Shown here: in pieces, positions 1 to 10,848 of the stretch
Numbering within the stretch: position 1 is the first letter of the stretch
Layout of the letters: every line of letters starts with the position of its first letter
Assembly: GCA_030765065.1 (NCBI GenBank)
Contig: CM060982.1
Span: 14,877,630-14,941,629, forward strand
Length of the DNA stretch: 64,000 bases
Reading direction: 5' to 3'
DNA from: Deroplatys truncata
Taxonomy: Eukaryota; Arthropoda; Insecta; Mantodea; Mantidae
Translations under genes and position numbers: made by a program
Notes under the pieces: model-generated
The model's input: the letters and a program-made list of their open reading frames with translations, nothing else
Databases searched by the model: none
What the model was told of the DNA's origin: nothing

Positions 1-350
1 ACTGGTTCTGTGCCGACAGGTCCTCCCCCCTCCCCCATGTGGTCTGGTCACGTGCCGGTGTCCCCGCCCCCCTCCCTCCCCCATACGCTGGGTGCGTACA
101 CTCCCTCCCCTTTGTGTTCTGGTTGGTTCCCTGTGGATAGGTGGGAGAGTGTGTATTGTTCCTATACGGTGACTACATTCACGCCCCCCACTCATTGTGA
201 CTTGTCTAAATCTCTGCCGGGTGATTGGTTCCCCTGCGGATATGTGGGAGAGTGTGTATTGTTCCTATACGCTGCGACGTCACCCTGCTCTCATAGCGTC
301 CTGTCTAAATCCCGCCCCTGGTAAGGTGTGTGGTAGGGAATGTGATTCTC
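1..350. repeat. GC-rich outer end with ~100-bp direct repeats (left)
   Basis: The sequence is rich in CCCCTCCC runs. A unit of about 100 bp containing GTGGGAGAGTGTGTATTG followed by TTCCTATACG occurs near 145 and again near 247, each followed by a TGTCTAAATC motif. The same structure is mirrored at 17,400-17,760. Short reading frames here are by-products of the base composition. An end-of-element regulatory or terminal function is an inference from position only. Confidence 0.6.
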
Positions 351-807
351 GATGCCTGCCGCACATCGGCAAAACGTTTGAGTACATAAATGTGTCAATC
401 AATTAGATAATGTTCGTCCATGCATAAAACATTATTGAAAAAAAAAGAATCGCCATCATATTACTACTAATGTCCTAACATTCCATATCTAATGAAACGA
501 TGCTCCTCGAGCGATGAAAAAATTAAGTATTTTTGATTGATTAATTGTATATGAATTGACTTGCGCACATGTATCTAAACTCCCATTTTTACATCTACTA
601 ATGTCCACAAATTACACTTCTAATGAAATGCGGCTAGTCGGTCGATGAAAACAATTAAGTATTTTTGATTGATTAATGTAATTGACTCGCGCGCATTCGT
701 CATTGTATATGTGTGGTAACATGTGTATAATTATTACAGTAATAACATTTATTTAATTCTACTTTTGAGGGAAAATATATTTTGGATTTATAAGAATATT
801 ACAACAC

Positions 808-1150
808 TTAGATGAATCCATAGCTGAAAGGACAGAGTTGCCGAACAGTCGTTATCGTGTGATAATTTCGCTGAAAACCCGCGCGCAGCCCTTTCCTCCA
901 CGGAGCGCCAGACTGGTGTGAACGACTCTCGGCCAGTGTAGTGACAAGTCGACTACGGCACCCCCTCCACTCGCGTTTCAGTTCGCAACCTACACCAGCG
1001 CGCCAGGTGGTAATATGAGTGAAACTGGTTTTTTCTCTCTGAACCAGCAAGGGTTTCCTCACGGCGCCCCTGGTGGTCATATCCGAAAGTTGTGAATTCG
1101 CCATATTGAACCTCAAGGCGTGCGCAAGGTGGCCATCTTAACTCTATATA
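808..1150. other. GC-rich conserved island of the outer arm (left copy)
   Basis: An island of balanced base composition within AT-rich flanks, matching 16,640-17,000 in the other arm. Both copies contain a reading frame of about 100 codons beginning Met-Ala-Asn-Ser-Gln-Leu. The differences between arms that I can see are mostly amino-acid changing, and an indel alters the C-terminus, so I do not call it a gene. Two sites of the form CCACCAGGGGCGCC and CCACCTGGCGCGC lie about 70 bp apart and resemble CTCF-type sites loosely. Confidence 0.4.
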
Positions 1151-1619
1151 ATTCAGCGAAATATGATTGCGGAAAAAAATAAAGGCGAATTAACATTTTA
1201 GTTAAATAATACTCGTTTAACATGCGAGCTGCGTTCATATTGTCTCGTTATAATTCCGGAGGAATTGATTATGAAAAAAATAAATAGGTTAACATTATAG
1301 TTTAATATTATAAATGCTATTAAAAATAAAACGATTCGGTTAACATTATAGGTGAATATTACGTATGTTATTAAAAAAATAAATAAATGCGGTTAACATT
1401 ATAGTTAAATATTGAATACGTTATTAAAAAATAAATAAGGCTCTCGCTGATCGATGAATACAATTAAATATTTTTTATTAATTAATGTGATTGACTTGCG
1501 CACCTAGAGCTATCTCACTCATTTTCAATAGAAATGTATATAGGTAGAGGCATTCGAGGAAAAATACAGAGCAGGGAATATCAAAAACAGACTTCGTCTC
1601 CAACACGTAAACTCTCCCT

Positions 1620-1775
1620 CTCTCCATACAGAACCTTCACTCCCTCTCTCCCTCTCTCTCTCTCTACCTCTCCTTACAAGAAATTCGAAACATGCGCGAA
1701 GACCTCAAATATAAATTTGATATTCGTTTTTAAATGTTCTCTCTCTCCCTCTCTCTCTCTCTCCTTACAAGAAAT
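1620..1775. repeat. CT-rich low-complexity tract (left arm)
   Basis: Runs of CTCTCTCC occur in two blocks, separated by a duplicated segment containing TTACAAGAAATTCGAAACAT. The mirror tract is at 15,945-16,175. There is no coding signal. Confidence 0.8.
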
Positions 1776-3021
1776 TCGAAACATGCGCGAGGACCTCAAA
1801 TATAAATTTGATATTCGTTTTTAAATGTTCTTTCTAAAGACGTAGCGAACTTTGAGAAATTCAACGAATTATTCACTTGCGTACCCTGCTTGAAAGAAAT
1901 ATGCTGTACAACCCTGAAGAACGCCTGCGGACTTCTTGGAAGAAGACATGTAGACACTCATTAGAGGACAATGGCAGACGCTTCCACGTCATTAAATATC
2001 TTAAGAGGGTTTGAAGAATGCAAAACAGGGTCCTGTATAGAGCCATTAGTGGACAATGGCAGACGTTTCCCCTTCATTAAACATCCTAAGTGCTCTGAAA
2101 AACCACAGACCATCTGGGTAAATAACTATTAGCGATACAATAGATTTTCTTAATGTGATCCTCTGTGTAGAAATTCCATCACAAACCTTGGAAAACCAAG
2201 TCTAGTCATGTTTTAAGCTTACCACAAAAAAAATTTCCCTGATAATTAATATAAATTCTACATGAAGATTCTTAATGATTAAGTTTCATAGCTCTTATTT
2301 CTTTCAATAAAATATTGAATATGACTCGAGCGTTAGGAATATGAAACGTGAGAAGCACCATTATAATTATAATTAAACGTATACTGTATAGATTCTGTAC
2401 TTAAGCATTCGATTGTATCTTTGTCATTATTTAAATACTCACATACAAGAATTGCATGCATGATATCAAAAATTAAACTGATTATTTTACGGAATGTTAA
2501 ACAAAGAAATATGATTTGGCGAGAGTAATATGGAGAATAAAAAGTATTCAGAACGGTGAATATTACATATGTTATTAAAAATAAAATAAATAGGTTAACA
2601 TTATAGTTAAATATTACATACGCTATTAAAAATAAACAAGGCTCTCGCTGATCGATGAAAACAATTAAATATTTTTTATTAATTAATTGTATATGAATTG
2701 ACTTGGGCATTTGGTTGGTGACGTATGTGCGTGATTATTACGCGTGTATAACTATTACGACTAATAGCATTTGTTTAATTCTAAATAAATAACGAAATAT
2801 GGAGCCTATCCTAAACAAGCCTCGTTACTCTTAATTTATTCCATTTAAAAAGATTGGCTTATTCTCTTCGTAAACATAGGACGAGAACGATTTTAAATAC
2901 CTCATCCATTCGAGAGATATTTTTTGAATATTCCAGCATGTTAAATATAAACTTAATACACACAAAAATTCATTTCAAGTAATATTTTTGCGACATTAAG
3001 TATTTGCGAATGAGTTTTTTT

Positions 3022-3400
3022 ACTTTCTCTACTACGTATAGTAAGTAGAGGAAGTGTTGTATTCCACCCAAAAAAATTCGATACCGAGATTTCACCGGAA
3101 ATACATGTTTTGAGATCCTCTGAATCCAAAAAAGCATGGCTGTCTGCGTGCGTGCCTGTGAAGCATAACTCAGAAACGAAGAGACGGATAAAACACCAAA
3201 CTTGGTATTTAGGTTCAGTATCTTCCAGAGATGCGACACGAAGGTTTTAAAGAAAATGCCCCGCACCAGACTACCCTTTACATGAAACATTTTTCGAAAA
3301 TTTTAATTTTCTCAAAAAAAAAGACTAACGATATTGAATAAAATATTATATGTTTAAGATATTGTAATGAGAAATGAAATGTATATCTCGAATTTTCTGG
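3022..3400 (-). repeat. Short-TIR dispersed repeat, truncated copy (left arm)
   Basis: This begins with the terminal motif ACTTTCTCTACT at 3,022-3,033 and matches the right half of the full copy at 13,911-14,716 in inverse orientation. It is cut at about 3,400, exactly where the left arm stops matching the right arm. That break marks the edge of the replacement that brought in the left gene cassette. Confidence 0.7.
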
Positions 3401-3435
3401 GCCGCCGGTTGCAGGATCGCTCATCAAATACCGTA

Positions 3436-4223
3436 ATGATTCAGGCACCCGAACACCCGAATGGTAAGCATTCTGCAGAGTTTTAAATAAGTAATTTAAC
3501 AATTTATATTAACTTCTTGTTCATATTTTTTATTATTATTATTTCCAGGAAGTGCACTTTATTTTGGTATCGGCCATCCATCGAGCGCTGCACCGGCACC
3601 ACCGGGCTTCCAAGCCTTCATGGGGCCAAATCATCATGGAGGTGGCTCTGCCCCGTACATGTAGCAACACTCGTACAGTAAGAACTTACAGACTGGTGTT
3701 TGAGCAATTGTAACTAAAAATTACTTAATAGTAGACATACAATGCCGATTCTAGCACACAAAGACCTGCCTACGACAGCATAGAGTTCTGGATTGTATAA
3801 GGAGAAAAGGATATATTTAAGGGGAGTTTCTCACCCCATATGCAGTCACATAACTCTTTCGGTCTCCCAGAATGCTATGTATTTTTCACGCAGGTGTTTA
3901 AAACATGTATTTCTTGACGTATAGAGTGTAGCTTCTTTAGAACTCTGTACTTAAACATGCTATACTATTATTATTATTTATTTTTTCCAGGAAATGTACT
4001 TTATTTCCGAGTCGGCATCGCTCAACAGGCGACCGCTGCACCGGTACCTCCAGGCTTCGCGAGCGTTGTACCAGCAGGCTTCGCAACCGTTGCACCGCCA
4101 CCCTCAGGCTTCCAGACCTTCCTGGTACCAAATCAGCAGGGGTGGGACCCTGCCCCATACATGCAGCAAGCACCGAACGGTAAGAATTTTTCAATATTTA
4201 TGAACTTCTTTTACACATTCTAT

Positions 4224-4276
<53 letters not shown>

Positions 4277-5522
4277 TTTTTCAGGAAATAGACTTTATTT
4301 TGGGATCGGGCGTCCATCGACCGCTGCACCGGCACCACCAGGCTTCCAAGCCTTCATGGCGCCAAATCAGCATGGTTGGGCCCTTGCCCCATACATGCAG
4401 CAACCACCGACCGGTAAGAATGTTTTTCAACATTTTATGAAGTTCTTTTACACATTCTATATTATTAATATTGTTATTATTTACAGGAAGCTGACTTTAT
4501 TTCGGAGGCGGGTTTGTTCATCACGCGCCCTCTGCACCATACGCCTTCCCTGCATCAAATCAGCAGTGGTGGGGCCCTGCCCCATACATGCAGCAGCCAC
4601 TGAATGGTAAGAATTTTTTCAACATTTTATGAACTTCCCTTACACATTCTATATTATTAATATTATTGTTATTATTATTAATATTATTATTATTATTATT
4701 ATTATTATTAGTAGTAGTATTATTCCAGGAAATGATCTGGGTGACATTGGAAGCCAGCCTATGGATCTAGCAACACAGAGGTCAGCATCGCCGGAGATTG
4801 GTGAAGACTCGACCGCTGCACCGTCCGCCTCCTCATCACTCAACACTCTGAGGGAAGTTGTACCCTCTGCAACATCAAGCTCCTCATCCACAAATACTGA
4901 ATCCGCTGCATCATCAACATCCTCATCTGCAAATGCTGAAGCCGCTGCACAGTCATCCTCCTCATCATCCAATGATGTAGCACCGGTGAATGGGAAGAGA
5001 GGACCGGTATCGGACGGGGGCGAGCAACTTGCAATTAAGAAAGCCAAGGTTAGTGCTAGTAATTTCCAGGGTCTGAAATGCAATACCAGCCGAGCGATAT
5101 TCAATGGATGTATTTTTAATAGTAAAATAGAAAATACATTAGAAATACTCGACTCCAGAATCTTTTTAGATGAGTGCAAGGAGCTTATTATTAAAGAAGT
5201 GGAAAGCGTCTTGCAGAGAAGCATTCGGGGATTGAAAATTATTTGTTCCATGGAGGTTAAATATGCAATCCGTAAACCTGATGGAGACACGATCGTTCCC
5301 ACCTCCTTCCTTAATTCTAAGAGAAAGCGTGTATTTCAGTCAAGCGACCTCAATCAGATATTTTCTTCAATTGCGGGGGATATTTTAGAAAAGATTGAGA
5401 AGGCGGACTCTCCGCATGGAACGTTTCGCATTCTTAGTAAAATACCTATATCATTCTTAATGCAGAGAAGAGCAGTCAAAAATTGTCCAAATTTCGCAAG
5501 ACCTATGGACAAATATGAATAA
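3436..5522 (+). CDS. Multi-exon gene: repeated Pro/Gly exons fused to a polymerase-N-terminus-like protein
   Basis: Predicted exons are 3,436-3,463 (ATG, short), 3,549-3,677, 3,991-4,179, 4,285-4,413, 4,487-4,606 and 4,729-5,522 (TAA stop). Each internal exon starts after a pyrimidine-rich CAG, ends before GTAAG, and is phase 1 at both ends. Four of them are variants of one unit: Gly-Asn/Ser-x-Leu-Tyr-Phe, then PPGFQ, then PNQxGW, then APYMQQ and Asn/Thr-Gly. The last exon has a Ser-rich stretch, a KKAK basic patch, then about 150 residues aligning with the region before the exonuclease domain of the DNA polymerase at 37.4-43.9 kb. The exonuclease and polymerase domains are absent. The 3,549 exon (TAG) and the 4,487 exon (TGA) carry stops, so a product would need them skipped, which the phases permit. 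Exon calls are by eye; the first exon is the least certain. Confidence 0.6.
4229..4277. repeat. AAT/ATT microsatellite in an intron
   Basis: AAT repeats switch to ATT repeats just before the acceptor of the 4,285 exon, so the intron RNA could fold on itself. A second ATT tract at 4,666-4,712 sits before the acceptor at 4,728. Confidence 0.85.
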
Positions 5523-5629
5523 CGCCGTATATGGAAAATGTATAGAGAATGTGAGAAAATACACTGATTTCAAAAATAGTTGGAACATGGGAACAGACTA
5601 AGAAGTTGATAGCAACGAGCACTTACCTC

Positions 5630-5960
5630 TTTTCCCTCTGATAATGTTATTGTAAATATTCATTTAAAGTATGTGAGGGTTTTATGTAATAATTTATCCC
5701 TCTAATGATGTTATTGTATATATCCATTTAAAGTATGTGAGGGTTTTTATATATTAATTTTTCCCTCTAATGATGTTATTGTATATATTCATTTAAATTG
5801 TGTATGAGGGTTTTTTATATATTAATTTTCCATCTAATGATGTTATTGTATATATTCATTTAAATTGTGTATGAGGGCTTTTATGTAATAATTTTTCCCT
5901 CTAATGATTTATTGTATATATTCATTTAAATTGTGTATAAGAGTTTTTAAGTGTCTACGT
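5630..5960 (+). repeat. ~65-bp tandem repeat in the 3' untranslated region
   Basis: About five units contain CCCTCTAATGATGTTATTG followed by TTCATTTAAA and GTATGAGGG, starting near 5,636, 5,698, 5,763, 5,828 and 5,895. They lie between the stop codon at 5,522 and an AATAAA at 6,001. The inverted arms do not contain them. Confidence 0.8.
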
Positions 5961-6000
5961 TTTCCCCTCAAAAAAAAGAAAAAATATAAAGGATTTTTAA

Positions 6001-6006
6001 AATAAA
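6001..6006 (+). terminator. AATAAA polyadenylation signal
   Basis: This hexamer follows the tandem repeats downstream of the 3,436-5,522 gene and lies about 10 bp before the inner inverted arm begins. It is a plausible 3' end for that transcript, though AT-rich sequence makes chance hexamers common. Confidence 0.45.
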
Positions 6007-6012
6007 AATACT

Positions 6013-7460
6013 CTATAGCAATAATATATAAATTATGTACTCATTATTACTGCTATACCCGCCTATACCAGTGATTTCATAAATAATTTCATAATTGTTT
6101 AAGGAGAATGCCTATCTTAAAAACATTGATGCTACATGAAATCTAAACAAAAAAAATTATTGAACTATTACTGAAAGAGACTTGAATAAATGGGAATCTA
6201 GAAGCCAGAACCATCTTAATATTGGACTGTATGATATGAGGTGTATAAAAAGAGTAATAAAAAATGAGAGCTATGTAATATAAACAACATTTATTTTTTA
6301 TAAACATTATCCTATTACATTCCTATACAAAAAACATACATATTTCCTAAAGACAAAGGTGATAGTCTAGACATTCAGTTATATAATCATATACATCACA
6401 CAGAAAGAGACCTGCAGTATCCATAAAAAAACTAAACATCTCAACAATGTCTGGATGATGTATTTTATAAGTACAAGTTTTTGATATTTCAAAGTTCCTA
6501 TTAACCAGAGCCGTAATTGATTAACACAATTTCTCGACCCTGTCATACTATAACTTTAGAAGCTTTCAGCTTACTTATAATTTCCTCAATCTCTTGTGTG
6601 TGACTATTATTACCAGCGTCTCTCGATGCAATTAGTAACCTCAATATATTTACTAGTCTATTCGGATTTTCAAGCGTAGATATCACTGAATCATCATCAT
6701 ATGAAGATTTCATATTCTCGCGACTTCCGCTGTATCCACATTTTTCACCAACAGTCGTCTCCAGTGAAGGACAGAGGCTTGATCCGTTATAACATCCCCC
6801 TCAATACATCTTCGGATCTTAGAGTGTAGGAGAGAGAGTCGATCCAGTATAACATGTTGCTCTATGAAGCTTAAATCTTGACAAAGAACGATTCTTAAAA
6901 ATCCGCGCGCATATACAGCATCTAATAACGCGTTTTCCTCCATGTGTAATGTATGAAAAATTAAGTTTCTCATTCGTTAGTTGAACAGATTTTCTCCGGC
7001 AGTAGCTCATGCTAAAACTAAAAGAAATTAAATGAATACGTGAATGCTAACGCTCGAAGGAATTAAAAGCGAATGAATGAATTCATAACACGCAACTATG
7101 TATATATCCAGGGTGAGGACGGCGGAGGGAATCGCGATCTATGCATAGCAGCGGGAAAGGATACTCTCTTGAAACATTAGTCATCTAGACAACTATTGTT
7201 CACGGAGCCAGTAGACGTCAGGTTGAATGGGACAGACCTCAGGTTCAAATCTTTAAGGGGTACGGGCCCCGCCCTTTGCCTGCCATGTCGCCTAAACCAT
7301 CCTAACAGCGTAACAGTACACTACAACGCCGCGTAAACAGAACATGGCGAGTGCGAGCATGGAAAAAGGATGCTCTCTGGAAACATTCGTGGAAAAGGAT
7401 GCTCTCTGGAAACACTCGTCATCTGCACAACGGATTGTTCCTATCATTTCACTATTTCAG
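6013..7460 (-). repeat. Left inner inverted arm
   Basis: This is the reverse complement of 9,938-11,378, ending at about 7,450-7,465 where the left side enters a spacer before the satellite. It contains the broken copy of the zinc-finger gene and a doubled motif GGATGCTCTCTGGAAACA at about 7,368 and 7,398. Confidence 0.85.
6543..7010 (-). pseudogene. Zinc-finger gene, left-arm copy broken by two stops
   Basis: This is the inverted counterpart of the intact 155-codon gene at 10,381-10,848. Two single-base changes create stops: TAA in place of a GAA codon after the Thr-Leu that follows the zinc-finger region, and TGA in place of an AGA codon seven codons later. The remaining frame stays open to the same C-terminal end, including the SRDAGNN motif, and no frameshift was seen. 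One arm therefore lost the gene while the other kept it, so gene conversion has not equalised the arms since the stops arose. Confidence 0.8.
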
Positions 7461-7690
7461 ACCGTTCAACATCGTGACGCGTCTCTGTCATCTACATTTC
7501 GATGAATTTTTACCTCCTGAATTAAAGTTTGGTGCGCTGTGTAGATTTGCACAACTTGCATTACGCTGTGTGTCCCTAGCGTTTCCAGCTCCTGAATTGT
7601 TCCATTTAGTGGACTACCTCTACCATCTTCATGTCAACGATCTGTTACTCTGAATTAAAGTTTGGGGTCTGTATAGATCTGTACAACTTG
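7461..7690 (+). other. Spacer with the probable seed of the satellite
   Basis: This segment has no counterpart on the right side. A direct repeat of about 57 bp, with CTGAATTAAAGTTTGG followed by ACAACTTGCATTACGCT, begins at about 7,516 and again at 7,649. The end of the second copy passes straight into the 21-bp array, whose unit shares TTACGCTATGTAACAG. The array may have expanded from this sequence. A 100-codon reading frame over 7,351-7,653 has no recognisable features. Confidence 0.55.
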
Positions 7691-9937
7691 CATTACGCTA
7701 TGTAACAGTCTCATCACGCTATGTAACAACATGATCACGCTATGTAGCAGTATCATCACGCTATGTAACAACCTGATCACGCTATGTAACAGACTCATCA
7801 CGCTGTGTAATAGACTCATCACGCTATGTAACAGTCTCATCACGCTATGTAACAACCTGATCACGCTATGTAACAACCTGATCACACTATGTAACAGACT
7901 CATCACACTATGTAACAACCTGATCACGCTATGTAACAGTCTCATCACGCTATGTAACAGGCTCATCACGCTATGTAGCAGACTCATCACGCTATGTAAC
8001 AGACTCATCACGCTATGTAACAACCTGATCTCGCTATGTAACAGTCTCATCACGGTATGTAACAGACTCATCACGCTATGTAACAGACTCATCACGCTAT
8101 GTAACAACCTCATCACGCTATGTAACAGACTCATCACGCTATGTAACAACCTCATCACGCTATGTAACAGACTCATCACGCTATGTAACAGACTCATCAC
8201 GCTATGTAACAACCTGATCACGCTATGTAACAAGCTGATCACGCTGTGTAACAACCTGATCACGCTATGTAACAGACTCATCACGCTATGTAACAGTCTC
8301 ATCACGCTATGTAATAGAATCATCACGCTATGTAACAACCTCATCACGCTATGTAACAGACTCATCACTATATGTAACAGACTCATCACGCTATGTAACA
8401 ACCTGATCACGCTATGTAACAACCTGATCACGCTATGTAACAGACTCATCACGCTATGTAACAACCTCATCACGCTACGTAACAGACTCATCACGCTATG
8501 TAACAGACTCATCACGCTATGTAACAGACTCATCACGCTATGTAACAGACTCATCACGCTATGTAACAGACTCATCACGTTATGTAACAGACTCATCACG
8601 CTATGTAACAGACTCATCACGCTATGTAACAACCACATCACGCTATGTAACAACCTGATCACACTGTGTAACAACCTGATCACGCTATGTAACAGTCTCA
8701 TCACGCTATGTAACAGACTCATCGCGCTATGTAACAGACTCATCACGCTATGTAGCAGTCTCATCACGCTATATAATAGACTCATCACGCTATGTAACAA
8801 CCTCATCACGCTATGTAACAGACTCATCACGATATGTAACAGACTCATCACGCTATGTAACAACCTGATCACGCTATGTAACAACCTGATCACGCTATGT
8901 AACAGACTCATCACGCTATGTAACAGACTCATCACGCTATGTAATAGACTCATCACGCTATGTAACAGACTCATCACGCTATGTAACAACCTCATCACGC
9001 TATGTAACTGACTCATCACGCTATGTAACAGACTCATCACGCTATGTAACAGACTCATCACGCTATGTAACAACCTGATCACACTGTGTAACAGCCTGAT
9101 CACGCTATGTAACAGTCTCATCACGCTATGTAACAGACTCATCACGCTATGTAACAGACTCATCACGCTATGTAACAGACTCATCACGCTATGTAACAAC
9201 CTCATCACGCTATGTAACAGACTCATCACGCTATGTAACAGACTCATCACGCTATGTAACAGACTCATCACGCTATGTAACAACCTCATCACGCTATGTA
9301 ACAGACTCATCACGCTATGTAACAGACTCATCACGCTATGTAACAGACTCATCACGCTATGTAACAGACTCACCACGCTATGTAACAACCTCATCACGCT
9401 ATGTAACAGACTCATCACGCTATGTAACAGACTCATCACGCTATGTAACAACCTGATCACGCTATGTAACAACCTGATCACGCTGTGTAACAACCACATC
9501 ACGCTATGTAACAGACTCATCACGCTATGTAACAGTCTCATCACGCTATGTAACAGACTCATCACGCTATGTAACAACCTCATCACGCTATGTAACAGAC
9601 TCATCACGCTATGTAACCACCTGATCACGCTATGTAACAACCTGATCACGCTGTGTAACAACCACATCACGCTATGTAACAGACTCATCACGCTATGTAA
9701 CAGTCTCATCACGCTATGTAACAGACTCATCACGCTATGTAACAACCTCATCACGCTATGTAACAGACTCATCACGCTATGTAACCACCTGATCACGCTA
9801 TGTAACAGACTCATCACGCTATGTAAGAGACTCATCACGCTATGTAACAGACTCATCACGCTATGTAACAACCTGATCACGCTATGTAACAGTCTCATCA
9901 AGCTATGTAACAACCTGATCACGCTATGTAACAACGT
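7690..9937. repeat. 21-bp satellite array, about 107 units
   Basis: The unit is about ATGTAACAGACTCATCACGCT, with a common subtype reading CAACCTGATCACGCTATGTAA. Subtypes are interleaved rather than in separate blocks, and point variants are frequent. Because 21 is a multiple of three, both strands carry long frames: 788 codons on the minus strand (7,655-10,021, heptads of the form LLHSVMS) and 426 codons on the plus strand. The minus unit has only one codon that a single change can turn into a stop, so openness alone is weak evidence of coding. It sits at the centre of the inverted arms and may separate them as a loop. Confidence 0.9.
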
Positions 9938-10284
9938 CTGGAAATGATAGGAACAATCCGTTGTGCAGATGACGAGTGTTTCCAGAGAGCATCCTTTTCC
10001 ACGAATGTTTCCAGAGAGCATCCTTTTTCCTTGCTCGCACTCGCCATGTTCTGTTTACGCGGCGTTGTAATGTAATGTTACGCTGTTAGGATGGTTTAGG
10101 AGACATGGCAGGCAAAGGGCGGGGCCCGTACCCCTTAAAGATTTGAACCTGAGGTCTGTCCCATTCAACCTGACGTCTACTGGCTCCGTGAACAATAGTT
10201 GTCTAGATGACTAATGTTTCAAGAGAGTATCCTTTCCCGCTGCTATGCATAGATCGCGATTCCCTCCGCCGTCCTCACCCTGGA

Positions 10285-10290
10285 TATATA
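10285..10290 (+). promoter_or_regulatory. TATA-like element before the zinc-finger gene
   Basis: TATATA lies within GGATATATACATAG, 91 bp upstream of the ATG at 10,381. The mirrored site is present in the other inner arm. A TTCTTTTAG just before the ATG could also be a splice acceptor, so an untranslated leader exon cannot be excluded. Confidence 0.35.
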
Positions 10291-10380
10291 CATAGTTGCG
10301 TGTTATGAATTCATTCATTCGCTTTTAATTCCTTCGAGCGTTAGCATTCACGTATTCATTTAATTTCTTTTAGTTTTAGC

Positions 10381-10848
10381 ATGAGAAACTGCCGGAGAAA
10401 ATCTGTGCAACTAACGAATGAGAAACTTAATTTTTCATACATTACACATGGAGGAAAACGCGTTATTAGATGCTGTATATGCGCGCGGATTTTTAAGAAT
10501 CGTTCTTTGTCAAGATTTACGCTTCATAGAGCAACATGTTATACTGGATCGACTCTCTCTCCTACACTCGAAGATCCGAAGATGTATAGAGGGGGATGTT
10601 ATACCGGTTCAAGCCTCTGTCCTTCACTGGAGACTACTGTTGGTGAAAAATGTGGATACAGCGGAAGTCGAGAGAATATGAAATCTTCATATGATGATGA
10701 TTCAGTGATATCTACGCTTGAAAATCCGAATAGACTAGTAAATATATTGAGGTTACTAATTGCATCGAGAGACGCTGGTAATAATAGTCACACACAAGAG
10801 ATTGAGGAAATTATAAGTAAGCTGAAAGCTTCTAAAGTTATAGTATGA
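10381..10848 (+). CDS. Intact zinc-finger protein with a Maverick-type C-terminal motif
   Basis: This is a 155-residue protein. Residues about 31-54 contain Cys-x2-Cys-x14-His-x3-Cys, a C2HC zinc-finger-like pattern, after a basic N-terminus. A short internal duplication follows (CYTGSTLSPTLE and CYTGSSLCPSLE). The C-terminal 35 residues read Arg-Leu-Val-x3-Leu-Arg-Leu-Leu, then ASRDAGNN, then QEIEEII. The same motif ends a gene of the Maverick-like element at 33,402-33,526, where about 24 of 36 positions look identical. I know this ending from hypothetical proteins of arthropod Maverick-like elements; its function is unknown. The ATG is shared with the left-arm copy. DNA or RNA binding is inferred from the zinc pattern only. 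Confidence 0.75.
   Translation: MRNCRRKSVQLTNEKLNFSYITHGGKRVIRCCICARIFKNRSLSRFTLHRATCYTGSTLSPTLEDPKMYRGGCYTGSSLCPSLETTVGEKCGYSGSRENMKSSYDDDSVISTLENPNRLVNILRLLIASRDAGNNSHTQEIEEIISKLKASKVIV

Larger units (their letters stand above)
1..3400 (-). repeat. Left outer inverted arm
   Basis: This is the reverse complement of 14,339-17,757 with scattered substitutions and small indels. The match stops at about 3,400, just after the shared TTTTCTGGG, where the left side enters its unique gene cassette. The arm is AT-rich apart from its GC-rich outer 350 bases and an island at 808-1,150. It holds a CT-rich tract and a truncated copy of the 0.8-kb short-TIR repeat. No convincing gene was seen in it. Confidence 0.85.

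Noticed and set aside
10-406. Overlapping frames of 69-104 codons in the GC-rich outer end
   Set aside because: Generated by C-rich direct repeats; no start context, domain or conservation of protein sequence in the mirror arm.
808-1116. A ~100-codon frame present in both outer arms (also 16,672-17,001)
   Set aside because: Differences between arms are mainly amino-acid changing and the ends differ after an indel, so it looks non-coding; kept only as a conserved island.
7690-9937. CRISPR array
   Set aside because: Units are contiguous with no unique spacers, and the context is eukaryotic.
7655-10021. 788-codon frame as a real gene
   Set aside because: A 21-bp satellite gives long frames on both strands automatically; listed as a finding with low weight instead.
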